A stretch of DNA of 64,000 nt from Codonopsis lanceolata (lineage: Eukaryota; Streptophyta; Magnoliopsida; Asterales; Campanulaceae), in contig CM028379.1 in the NCBI GenBank assembly GCA_013146195.2, positions 59,655,693-59,719,692 of the forward strand, given 5' to 3'. Shown here piece by piece: positions 20,492 through 30,562 of this stretch. Numbering within the stretch: the stretch's first letter is position 1; every line of letters starts with the position of its first letter. The notes beneath the pieces are model-generated. The model did no database searches and was not told the DNA's origin. It saw nothing but the letters and a program-made list of their open reading frames with translations. The translations under genes were made by a program, and so were the position numbers.

Positions 20492-22261
20492 CTTTACACT
20501 TAGTTATAAATAAATAAATAAAATAAATAATACGCATGATTGCATTTGTTCTTTAGGGGGCACTCTAGATCAATTGACTCATATGTTTGTGCCTTTTGTA
20601 TACTTGGGAATTACATTCTATATTAGTTGAGGCTTTGGTTTATGATTCGCACTCTCTCTCCCAGTTCTTGAGCAAGTTTGAAGTCCACAAAGGAAAGAGA
20701 TACCTAAAGTATAAGGGTTGTAGCATCATATCTTGGTACTATGGAACTTTGGTTCTCATAGATTGATTTTAAGAAAAATGAATACCCTTGGAAGAGTGTG
20801 AAAGCTACCTAAAGGAAAAGAGTTACCTATGAACAAGGTTTGTTGTCATTGTCGCTTGGAACTATGGAACTTTGGTTCACATGGGTGATCTTGTGCAAGA
20901 TGGCTACTCTTGGTAATAGTGTGAAAGCTTCCTAGTGGCATGTTTGTATAAGATTGGAATAAAGTAGAGATATACTCCTAGGGAAATAAAGTACATATGG
21001 AACCTGTTATGATAATTTTTTTGATCTTGGGAGAGAAGTATGATTGAGAAAAGAAAAGATGCAAAATTGCAAAAAATTCAACTGCTGCTGAATGTACCTC
21101 TCAATGCAGCTGCATCATGAACTACATCCTTTGATCTAGTCTTTATCACTTGTGTGTGATTGCATTATTCTTTTGCCTAGCTTCTCGTAATCATGTTTTT
21201 AGGCATAAAATTTTAAGACATGTATTATTGGTAAAGATATTAGCTTGGTGAAATTTTGTCATAAAATAAAATTGTGCAAATCAATTACCAAAAATCCCCT
21301 TATTTAAAATATTTAAGTGGATGTCTAATCTTTGTGAGGAATTATGAGAATTGATTTTGGATAGAGACTGCTAAAAAATTGCCAATGCTTGATCAAATTG
21401 TTGGTAATCACTTAATTGTGTTTTTCAAAATGTTTTGATTATTTGAGGAATCCTAAAATTATTTTTGAAGGAGAGATCATTGTTGCCCTAATTATGTACT
21501 TGTCATTAATCTACCCCTGATTTCATGCCCTTAGTACATGTATTATGGACTTGTGGTTGTTTTATGTCAATAAATCTCCTTTTCAAAAAATCAAACACAA
21601 TATCTCATCTTCATTTGGTAGCTTGAAATTTCTATCAGCTAACGGGACTTTGCAGATTTCTAGTGTAGTTTGAAGATCTATTTAAAGGATTGAAAAGGTT
21701 AGAGCTGTAGGTACAGCTGCTGATGGTATACCTGCTAAATGTGTAGCTGATGAAGCTACAGCTACTGATTGTGTAGCTGCTGATACCATGAGTTGTGTTT
21801 GAAAGAAATTCTCAGAGTACCTCTACTCCTGTTATTCAACCAGAACATCAAGCATCTGGAGCTATTGTGACCAATGCAGCTGGTAATGTTGTTGCATCTG
21901 CAACTGCATCCATCCCACCAACCGTGCCATTTATGTCTATTGGTGAGAGTGCACCAGTTGCACTATCTTTTGTTAGAAACCAACTTCCACAAATCCAGGC
22001 TCAGAGTGTTTTTCTCTAGTACTTGAAAGCTCAGTGTCTTGCTTGGCTTGCATATCATACTCCTCCATCCTCTTCTGGCCAAATAGGCAGAGAAACAAGT
22101 ACCGGTACACGTATCGCTTTATTGTGGTGTAAGTAATACTGCTACTGATCATGAAGAAGAAGATGTCTCTGTTGATAATCTTACATGATGAATCAGATTC
22201 TCTGTGATTCATCGCTATGATTTCTCCTCTCCCATAAACTGTTTCATGTTTGTAATGTATG
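20492..22261 (+). other. 3' region of the Sirevirus-like element, env-like position
   Basis: A purine-rich TTTAGGGGG at about 20554 follows pol. The rest has no clear ORF except 21795-22019 (74 codons, Ala/Ser/Thr/Pro-rich, NQLPQIQAQ near its end). It includes a run of GTAGCTG-type repeats at 21700-21790. In Sireviruses this interval can hold an envelope-like ORF, but nothing here proves one. No 3' LTR was identified. Confidence 0.4.
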
Positions 22262-22793
22262 TCTGCCATTTAGCGAGTTGGTCCGCCCTGTTGGCCCATT
22301 TTGACGGCACTGCTCTATCGGTTTGGTAGTTTCAATTTTCTTTTGTATTCTCAATTTCCTTTAAAATACACTAATGTTCAGATAGTATTTTTATGTGTTG
22401 TATTAGAAAGCATATTTGTAATTAACATGTGAATCAGCTCTCTTTAGTAACTAGATACACTGTGTTATCTAGGTACATCACCATCTACGTGACCATATCT
22501 TTATTACTGTATTATTTTTTTCAAGCTAAAGCTCTTCTCACATGCGAGTGGGCATGGCTAGTTCACAAGTTTAGCTATAAATGAGTGCAGTCTTACAAAA
22601 ATCTAAGTTTCAAAATACCATTAATCATATAAAAATAATAAATTCTATATACAATATTTTTTAATTATCAAGCTTATTCAATCCAAGGAAGCTAGACCTC
22701 AACTCAAACCTTAAGAATCAAGCCAGCTCGAGACGCCAAACAGCCCTAAAAGCCAAAATAAACCCCACAAATATAATTTTTGTTATAAATTAC

Positions 22794-22921
22794 CATAATA
22801 AACTCCAAGGTAATATGCATTAAATCCATCAGGAACAGCGTTGTCTTGCGCTTGTTGAGGCGGCTCCGGTTCATCAATCGACATGGCTGCCCTTCCATTT
22901 GAAGCTTCTTCTTTCGTCATC
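22794..22921 (-). CDS. Possible first coding exon of DNA primase small subunit
   Basis: The minus strand runs from acceptor TTCAAG|G at 22922, ATG at 22920: MTKEEASNGRAAMSIDEPEP, PQQAQDNAVPDGFNAYYLGV, YYG, then donor G|GTAATT. Plant primase small subunits begin with a short acidic leader followed by DGF-xDYLx-YYGKLFP, so the exon end fits. A non-coding exon ending 23132 (CCG|GTGAGT) and an E2F-like site upstream fit an S-phase gene. Downstream exons (KLFPY... onward) were not found at lower coordinates, so the copy is probably a fragment. The identification rests on about 20 residues from memory and needs a search. Confidence 0.45.
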
Positions 22922-23131
22922 CTTGAACTTTATGCCTTCGAATAAATAAATACACTGTGACTTAGAGATTTAATGGTCAATAGAGAAATGTCTAAACAAA
23001 AATTCACAGTTATAAAATATAAATTTTACTGAATTAGCGGATAGAAAAACGTCATTACCTGGACTCAAACCCTGGAGAGAAAATTTAGAGCAATAGAGAG
23101 AGAGAGATGTAGGAAACGTCAGACAACTCAC

Positions 23132-23342
23132 CGGTGGTCGGTCGATGTTCATCTCGGGATCCTTTAGCGTTGTCGCTAGCTCGGAAATGTTTTTCCAATG
23201 AATAAAATTAATGGCGGGAGAAAGCTGACCAATGTGAAAAGGAAAAGGAATTTGGCAGGAAGGTTTCTGGACCAATGGAAATAAAATATCGAGCTAGTCC
23301 ACTTTGGCAACTTTTTGGTGAAACTCCCACCGAATGACGGGG
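23132..23342 (-). promoter_or_regulatory. Promoter and 5' non-coding exon of the primase-like fragment
   Basis: The minus strand has a good donor CCACCG|GTGAGT at 23132/23131, followed by a 209-bp intron to 22922. In the spliced leader, ATG at about 23152 would open a short reading frame that overlaps the main ATG in another frame. GGCGGGAGA at 23213-23221, TCTCCCGCC on the gene strand, matches the E2F core. Confidence 0.4.
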
Positions 23343-23862
23343 TCCGCCATTTAGTGGGTTGATCCGCCCCGTTACTCCGACGGCTCTAATTCTTATCGGT
23401 TTGGCAATTTCAATTTTATTTTGTATTCTCAATTTCCTTGAAAATACAGCAATGTTCAGGTAGTATTATTCTGTTTTGTATTAGAAAGCATATTTGCATT
23501 TAACATTTGAATGAGCTCTCTTTAGAAACTAGATGCACTGTGTTATCTAGGTATATTACCATCTAAGTGACCATATCTTTATTTTTTATCGAGCTAAAGC
23601 TCTTTTCACATGCGAGCTGGGCATGGTTAGTTCACAAGTTGAGCTATAAATGAGTGAAGTCTTACAAAAATCTATGTTTCAAAATACCATTAATCATATA
23701 AAAATAATAATTTCTATATACAATATTTTGTAATTATCAAGCTTATTCAATCCGAGGAAGTTGTACCTCAACTCAAACCATAAGATTCAAGCCATCTCGG
23801 GACACTAAACGCCCCTAAAAGCCAACATAAGCCCCACAAATAAAAATTTTGTTATAAATTAC

Positions 23863-23919
23863 CATAATAAACTCTAAGGTAATCTGCATTAAATCCATCA
23901 AGGAAAAGCTTTGCCTTGT
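23863..23919 (-). pseudogene. Second, truncated copy of the primase-like exon
   Basis: The minus-strand peptide DGFNADYLRVYYG and donor G|GTAATT match copy 1. Codons upstream are cut at 23919 by the LTR beginning TGTGGGTGCC at 23920. This copy keeps DYL where copy 1 has YYL, so it may be nearer the ancestor. Confidence 0.5.
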
Positions 23920-23939
23920 TGTGGGTGCCCCGGAAGGTA

Positions 23940-24640
23940 TCCCCCCATATCGCGCGCTCCCTTTTTTAGGGGAACACGTGGCTCGGGGAAGGCATCACTC
24001 TTTCCATTCCATCCTCTCTTGTTTAGGGAAAGACGAAATTAAAAGTGCAGAAAGAGTGTTGTCAAAAAGCGCGTTGAATACGCCTCGGTCACCAAGTGAG
24101 CTTTGGTCCATTATGAGAGCTTTGGATTTTTCCGTATCTCACCCTCCCTTTTTTAGGGGAAAATAAGATACAAAAAATGCATCACCCTTTTCATTCCCAT
24201 CGTCCATTGTTTAGGGGAAAACGTAAAAGTGCAAAAAAAGGATATTGCGAAGGCGCGTGGGAACACGCCCTGCCTCACTATGGACTTTTCGACAATTGGC
24301 TTAGGTCATTATGAGTGCATGAGATTTCTCCGTATCTCACCCTCCCTTGTTTAGGGGAAAATAAGATACCGAAAATACATCACCCTTTTCATTCCCATCG
24401 TCCCTTGTTTAGGGGAAAACGGGAAAGTGCAAAAAAAAGGATGTTGCGAGCCTCACCATGACCTTAGGCTTATTTTGGATCGCTATGAGTGCCTTGGGCT
24501 TCCCCGTATCTCATCCTCCCTTGTTTAGGGGAAAACAAGATATAGGAAATGCATCACCCTTTTCATTCCCATCGTCCATTGTTTAGGGGAAAACGGAAAA
24601 GTGCAAAAAAAAGGATGTTGCGGGCCTCACTGTGATACAA
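23940..24640. repeat. Tandem array of about 174-198-bp units in the LTR
   Basis: CCGTATCTCACCCTCCC recurs at about 24132, 24330 and 24504 (the last with one change), each followed by TTTAGGGGAAAA, AAGATA, GCATCACCC, TTCATTCCCATCGTCC and a second TTTAGGGGAAAACG. A diverged first unit covers 23940-24130. Confidence 0.85.
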
Positions 24641-25731
24641 AATGTTTAAAATAGAGTTGCCATCTTCATTTTAAGGAGAAATAAAAAAAAACCAAAAATA
24701 ACCAGAGTTTGTAAAAAGGGGTTCGGAGGCTAAGTTACGAGGTGGGAAGGTGTTAGGCACCTGATCGATGTATTTTATACGTCGATTTCATATACTTTTA
24801 TGACTTAAATTGAGCGATTCCACGAGACTTTTGGCTACTGATGCGTGTTTTTCAGTGATTTTATGAGTTTCAGGGTTTTAGGTGAAAGTATACAGATTAT
24901 AAGGCTTTTTGGTGAAAATTCCAAGAAGGGGCCAAAGTGCAAATTGAAGAAGAAACGGCAGAAACAAGGACTGGACACCTTGCGGTCGCAAGGTGTATTC
25001 TACCTTGCCTCCGCAAGGTAGGTAGTGAGCAAGAGATCCAAGCCCCGAAATATCAAGGACCTTGCGGACGCAAGGTGGTCAGAACGCGAATTTTTGGGTT
25101 TTCACTCCAGGCCAAGAGATCTAATCCCCCTACAACTCCATGGTATAAATAGAGGCCGGTAGCCAAGGCATTAGGACGGCATAAAGTAGTTTTCTATAGC
25201 TTTAGAATAGAATTTAGGGTTTATAACATAATTAGTTGTTGTAATTACAAGGATTGAAGATCGATTCATGTATTCTATCATCTCCATGTGCTGTTCATCT
25301 TCAAGGATGAACTAATCACCCATTAATCTAGGAGTTGGGAGGTAACTTGTATCGAATATATGCTTTAATTATATTTTTATTCATTCAATTCTTGTTGATT
25401 GTGGTGTTTATCAATCCCTCTATTATTTCACTTTGAACAAATGAATGTAATCGTGAATAATAAAGGCCTAGAGGTGCGAATAACTGCATGATCAATGTGC
25501 ATATGTCGTACACTGGCTCACCATCACAATAAATTGAACCTATCGAGGCACGAGAGTGATAAGTTAGGGTCAGGTTCCATATATGACCTAAGTGACAGTT
25601 AAATCATATGTTCTTGTGCCTAGGATATAGAATGGATGAATTATTTGAAGATGGAGACTGAACGGTAATTCAACAGGCTATATCTATATTTTTTGAACAA
25701 ACCCAAGAGATTGAATGATATTTTATTAAAA

Positions 25732-27211
25732 GGCAAAACACACAAACGGGCCACCCAACTTTGGACCATATTGCAATTCGGCCACCGAAACTTTGGTTCA
25801 TCTATTTTGGCCACCCTACTTTCATTCTGTTGCAAGCGAGCCCATTTTTTGGATGGCCGTTAGATTTCGCCGTTAAGTCATGTTAAATGTCTATTTTACC
25901 CCTGTAAATATCAATAGAGGAACAATTATATTTAAAAAGGGGTCAAACTGTAAATAATATAATTTGGGGGATTAAATATATGTTCATCTTCATCCCTCTC
26001 TTTCTCTCTCACGCAAACACAGATCTGGTCGTGAGAAACACAGATCTGTTCCTGGAAACTCACCCACGGCATTGCTCCAAGCCAACAACCCACTAAATTC
26101 ATAGCTCCCACACTCACCGACATCGCCGTCGTTGACACTTGCTTCTCCGGAAACAAATCAATCGATAGTTTACACACCGCAATAACTGAATTCAAGACCG
26201 ACTGAGGAATTTGCCGTATTGCACCCCGGAGAAACCCTGTTTTCCAATCCTCCCACGTGATTGTCAACACATGTACCTTCGATGGGCCCAATCGAAGGTC
26301 TCCCATAATGGAGGGATCCCGTATAAAGCACATCAATAAACCAAGTACAAAAACTAACAGAGAAGCAGGAAGAGCCGACAAGATTTGAAGCCTGCGACGA
26401 ACACGGCGTCGTGTTTGGGTCAAGGTTCCGGGCAAAAATAAGTTTGGTCGTCGTGATTATACGTCTCGCCCGAGCCGGTGGATAGTACGAGGAAAAGATT
26501 CGACGAAAGAGCTAAAACGAGAGCTGGTGGATGTATTTGATGGTGAAAAGCGAAGGAGAGGCCTTTGAAGCCGGACGCCGCGGACCACGGGAAGGGGAGG
26601 TAGCAAGAGAGAACGGACATGAGACCAGGTGACGCCTAAAAGGAGTAGGACGGATGCGGTGGAGATTCGGGCGGCGATCCGGGAAAGGGATATGTGAGGG
26701 ATTCGGAGATGGCGACGGCAGTGATGGACTTCATGGGTTAGACGACGTTTTTGGATCTGGATCTGGTTAGACGATGTTGATGGATGCGGTGGAGATTCCG
26801 GCTGCGGCGATCTGGGAAAGGGATATGTGAGGGGATTCGGAGATGGCGGACTGATGGACTTCATGGGTTAGACGGCGTTTTTGGATCTGGATCTGGTTAG
26901 ACGATGTTGTAGAGATGAGAAATAGATTGTGTTTGTGTGAGAAAGAAAAAGAGAAGATGAACAGATCTTTAACCCTCAAATTATATTATTTACAGTTTGA
27001 CCCCTTTTTAAATATAATTGTTTCTCTATTGATATTTACAGGGGTAAAATAGACATTTAACATGACTTAACGGCGAAATCTAACAGCCATCCAAAAAATG
27101 GGCTCGCTTGCAACAGAATGAAAGTAGGGTGGCCAAAATAGATGAACCAAAGTTTCGGTGGCCGAATTGCAATATGGTCCAAAGTTGGGTGGCCCGTTTG
27201 TGTGTTTTGCC
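25732..27211. mobile_element. Pack-MULE (Mutator-like, non-autonomous)
   Basis: A 1480-bp element with about 287-bp terminal inverted repeats, ends GGCAAAACACACAAACGGGC and its reverse complement. It is flanked by a perfect 9-bp direct repeat ttattaaaa (25723-25731 and 27212-27220), the Mutator signature. The interior holds pieces of a host molybdate transporter gene on the minus strand and no transposase. It sits in the solo LTR. Confidence 0.9.
26030..26880 (-). pseudogene. MOT1: Captured MOT1-like molybdate transporter fragment
   Basis: Minus-strand frames give, in family order: SESPHISLSQIAAAGISTAS and LLLLGVT (membrane segment), LPVVRGVQL-like LPPLPVVRGVRLQ, GLSFAF, FLVLSTGSGE, then a continuous frame (26435-26060) with FVLGLLMCFIRDPSIMGDLR, LTITWEDWKTGFLRGAIRQI, NSVIAVCKLSIDLFPEKQ and SVGAMNLVGCWLGAMP. 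These are conserved blocks of plant MOT1 molybdate transporters (SulP-related). Several frame shifts and missing blocks show a non-functional capture. A segment around SESPHISLSQI is duplicated (26690-26900). No start or stop of the parent gene is included. Confidence 0.85.
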
Positions 27212-28250
27212 TTATTAAAATAAGCATAGAAGAGATACAAGTGAAACCCTAACCCTAGATTTCCATCCACCATAAGATCTTCATAATATGTAATTACTGC
27301 TAATTTAGTTAACACTAGAATAATAATTAGTTTAGATTAAAATCAATATAAAAACCCCCCTTAGTTTAATAATTTGCTACCGATAATCGTGCTATCTGTG
27401 ATCTTCTTGTCTCTGTGGTTCAACCATTGCTTCCCAAAACTATTCTACAATAGTCTTGTCCACTTGCAAGGAAATAATTAAAATAAGACATCGATCAGCA
27501 CCCAACTCGCCCTTTCGGTCTCAAAAAACAGTTTTTGGCTAAAATATGTTTTTATTATATTTATCTAGCAAATGAAATAAAGCATTAAAAGTAAATAAAT
27601 ATGTATCTACATTATTTACAGACTTGCAGCCGCCTCCTTCCAATAATTACAAATACATTTAAAAATATTTGGCCATAATAATGACTTTTTTTAATGCTAT
27701 TTTCTATAGAAATCCAGGCAGCACAACTGCTTATATTTTTTACATTGGGCCAGATGAAAATAACATTTTTTTATATAAAACTCTTAAAGGTTTACCTTTA
27801 AGAGCGTGAGGTGCGCTCCCTCTATCTTTCCGGGAGAAGGGAGTCTTTTGTCGCCGCCGCGCGCGGCGCGTAATAAGCGCTTCCGAAAGTTGCTTTCAGC
27901 ATCGTAAAAGCAGGCGAGCAACTGCTTGCGTTTTTGCTGTTGTTTGCTTGCTGCTGGCAGAAATCGGGCAGAGCAACTGCTTACTTCTAGCGGATTTGGC
28001 TTTTGGATTCGGGCAGAGCAACTGCTCTTTTTTGAGATTTTTGGACCGGAGGAATAGGGTGGAATTCTAGCTGGAAGGCTAAGGTTCACTTTGACCTATT
28101 TGTTTTGAGTTTGGAGGAGATTTGGCAGAGCTTCGAGGCTTATAGGAGGAGGGGTTTCTCTCTATCTCACGATCGCTCTCTACTGCGTAAAATAAACGAT
28201 GAACAGTATGAGTGAGAAAATTCTTGGCCCTCAATTCTGAAGTCGGGCAC

Positions 28251-28262
28251 TCATATTTATAG
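28251..28262 (-). promoter_or_regulatory. TATA box of the Tat LTR promoter
   Basis: CTATAAATATGA on the minus strand, about 350 bp inside the LTR from its 5' edge in the element's sense, is the usual LTR promoter arrangement. Confidence 0.55.
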
Positions 28263-28615
28263 GCTGCAGAAGGGACTCCTATGGTATTTGCAATTTTCTT
28301 CTGTGCCTCATCAGCTTGTACCGCGCGCTTGAGAGCTTGTACTAATTCTCAAATCGTAAAGCACTATTTGGCTTTGGGCGTTGACCTCATGGGATCTGGG
28401 CGCCGCGCCTGGTTGTCTTGGTGGTGGCGCCTGGAGCCTTTTTTAGCCTCCTTTTTGACACTCTGGCCCTTGCATTTCAGATTTCAGCTTTTACGCATCC
28501 TGCTTTGTCTTTTGCATTTTTAAAACCCTGTAACTTGACATTTGTTAAGTTTCAACAGGTCTTGATATCGCATGTCATGTTACATACCAGGGGGTACGAA
28601 ATTGGGGTGTCTACA

Positions 28616-28626
28616 GAGCCCCTCAA
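28616..28626 (-). other. Polypurine tract of the Tat element
   Basis: The minus strand reads TTGAGGGGCTC directly before the LTR start TGTAGACACCC, the place for plus-strand DNA priming. Confidence 0.6.
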
Positions 28627-28964
28627 CGATGGAGTTTACAGGTAACCCGCAGCTTACCGAGTAAACGAACATCGTTGATAAGAAATATACTCCCTAATTT
28701 CGTGGAAATTATAATGGGGAGTAATGCAACAGGTAGCAGTTATAATGCAACAGTTTATAATGCATACCAAATCTCACATATCATAGACATATTTAGTCGA
28801 TTATAGCAGGTTATCGTAGTTTTTAAGCAGATATGCAAATTAAGTGCTTTGATGGTCGGACCTACCGAAGTAGGCTGCCTACGTATCCCTTAAAAAAAGG
28901 AATAAGACCAAACGTAGTTCGGCCCGATGCAATCAAACAACACTGGGTGGAATACCAAGATCAA

Positions 28965-29270
28965 AACATTGCATCCTCAAAGGGTCGAACCCTTTGCCGA
29001 ACACAATGGTGGGATAGATCGCCTCCTCAGGGCAGGGCCCTTCGTCGGAGTACGATAACCTTTTAACTGGCCCGGGGTCTTTGCCCCCTCGCAAAAAAAG
29101 CTGAACAACAATCAGATCAAACATTGTATCCTCAAATGGTCGAACCCTTTGCCGAACACGATGGTAGGATAAATCGCCTCCTCAGGGCAGGGCCTTTTAT
29201 CGGAGTACGATAGCCTTTTAACTGGCTCAGGGTCTACGCCCCCTCGCAGAAAAGGCTGAACACAGATTCA
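28965..29270. repeat. Two tandem copies of a 155-bp unit
   Basis: AACATTG-ATCCTCAAA-GGTCGAACCC begins copies at 28965 and 29120. Each has GCCGAACAC-ATGGT-GGATA, CCTCCTCAGGGCAGGGCC and TTTTAACTGGC. The layout parallels the 128-bp array that follows, suggesting common origin. Confidence 0.85.
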
Positions 29271-29276
29271 AATTTG

Positions 29277-29785
29277 ATCATTCATCTCGGGGTTACGCCC
29301 CGCGAAGAGATGATCCTATGCTACTCCTATAAAGCAGGAAAACATCGCATCCTCAGGCGTGGCTATCCTTCGTCTAATGCGATGGTGGAACACATCATGG
29401 TTTCATCATTCGTCTCGGGGTTACGCCCCGCGATGAGATGATCCTATGCTACTCCTATAAAGCAGGAAAACATCGCATCCTCAGGCGTGGCTATCATTCG
29501 TCGAATGCGATGGTGGAACACATCATGGTTTGATCATTCGTCTCGGGGTTACGCCCCGCGAGGAGATGATCTTATGCTACTCCTATAAAGCAGGAAAACA
29601 TTGCATCCTCAGGCGTGGATATCCTTCGTCGAATGCGATGGTGGAACACATCATGGTTTGATCATTCGTCGCGGGGTTACGCCCCGCGAGGTGATGATCA
29701 TATGTTACTCCTATAAAGCAGGAAAGCATCGCATCCTCAGGCGTGGATAACTTTCGTCGAATGTGATGGTGGGACACATCATTTA
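29277..29785. repeat. Four tandem copies of a 128-bp unit with hairpins
   Basis: GTCTCGGGGTTACGCCCCGCG or close variants start at about 29285, 29413, 29541 and 29669, exactly 128 bp apart. Every unit has the inverted repeat CGGGG-TTACG-CCCCG set in a longer imperfect stem (CATCTC...GAGATG), plus AGCAGGAAAACATCGCATCC. Confidence 0.93.
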
Positions 29786-29814
29786 TGCAAAAAGGTAAAA
29801 TACTTTACTTTTTC

Positions 29815-30250
29815 TTACCATTGCCTTGCTTTTGCTGCGGTTGCTTTTGCTTTAGCTGATTTTGCTACTTCTGCTGCTGAGTTTTCTCCTTTTTGTTGCA
29901 TTTCTGACTCTTGCTGGAGATTTTCTTTTGCTTGTTTTTTGCATTTTCTTTCTTGTTGTGCTTCTGACTCTTGCTGGAGACTTTCTTTTGCTTGCTTTTT
30001 GCACCTTTTTTTTTTCTTTCTTGTTGTGCTTCTGACTCTTGCTGGAGTCTTTCTTTTACTTGTTTTTTGCACTTTTTTTCTTTGCATTTTTGCATTTTCT
30101 TTTTTTGCTCAATTTTTTCCTTTGCATTTTTTTTTCTTTCTTGTTGAGAATTTCACCTTTGCTGTTGTTTTTTCTTTCACTGCTACTGTTTTTCTTGCTT
30201 TTCTGATCATCTTGCAGCTGACCTGCTGGGGATGTGAGCTTTCTTTTTGA
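29815..30250 (-). repeat. Minisatellite encoding Lys/Gln/Glu-rich repeats
   Basis: Units of about 65-70 bp with TTCTGACTCTTGCTGGAGA, TTTCTTTTGCTTG and TTTTTTGCA recur three to four times. On the minus strand (30087-29815, open 90 codons) they read as KKQAKESLQQESEAQQERK-type repeats. It lies in the non-coding 3' part of the Tat element. An expressed protein is not shown. Confidence 0.65.
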
Positions 30251-30562
30251 TCTTGGATAGATGACCGTCAACTTTTGTTAACAAAGCTAACTTTGTTAAC
30301 TTTCCGTTAAGCTCTAAGGGCCATTTTGCAACTTGGGAAACTCGAGGACTTAAGTGCTGAACTTTTGAACTTTGGAGGGGAAAAATGAAATTTCTCTTTT
30401 CTCTCCCTCATAAGTGATAGGGAGGCAGAAGGAAAGCAGAAGCAGCTTCAGCTTCTTTCTTCTTCGTCATTTTCGTCTGCTTCCATTGCCGACGAGCCTT
30501 TTTCTTCATTTCTTCTCCTTTTCTCAATTTTCTTCCGCCAATTTGTGTGTTTTTCTTGACAT

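Larger units (their letters stand above)
22262..23919 (-). repeat. 1.08-kb tandem duplication covering the start of a cellular gene
   Basis: Unit 1 (22262-23342) and unit 2 (23343-23919) begin with CCATTTAG-G-GTTG-TCCGCC and stay alignable for about 580 bp: TTTCAATTTTCTTTTGTATT, GCATATTTG, GTGTTATCTAGGTA, CATGCGAG-GGGCATGG and the exon end. Unit 2 is cut at 23919 by the LTR of the Tat/Ogre-like element, inside the exon. Confidence 0.85.
24762..27497. mobile_element. Solo LTR inside the Tat LTR
   Basis: The ends are a perfect inverted 10-mer, TGATCGATGT and ACATCGATCA. Flanks are a perfect 5-bp target duplication, gcacc at 24757-24761 and 27498-27502. Removing it restores continuous Tat LTR sequence GTTAGGCACCCAACTCGCCC. 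Without the internal MULE it is about 1247 bp and has no coding sequence or primer site, so it is a solo LTR (or a small LTR-like element). An internal ACCTTGCGGxCGCAAGGT palindrome recurs at about 24977, 25010 and 25060. Confidence 0.82.
23920..28615 (-). repeat. Tat/Ogre-like 3' LTR, enlarged by nested insertions
   Basis: It begins (minus strand) TGTAGACACCCCAATTTCG and ends CGGGGCACCCACA, giving TG/CA ends. Excluding the solo LTR and its extra gcacc, the LTR is about 1955 bp. It has a minus-strand TATA box at 28251-28262, GC-rich segments near 27840-28030, and a tandem array at its distal end (23940-24640). Confidence 0.78.

Noticed and set aside
22970..23432. Minus-strand ORFs in the primase-like leader region
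   Set aside because: They span the intron and promoter; the splice donor GTGAGT lies inside the first, so they are not coding as drawn.
25932..26000. C-terminal extension of the MOT1-like frame reading through the MULE TIR
   Set aside because: After the GAMP motif the frame enters TIR sequence, so these residues are not transporter-derived.
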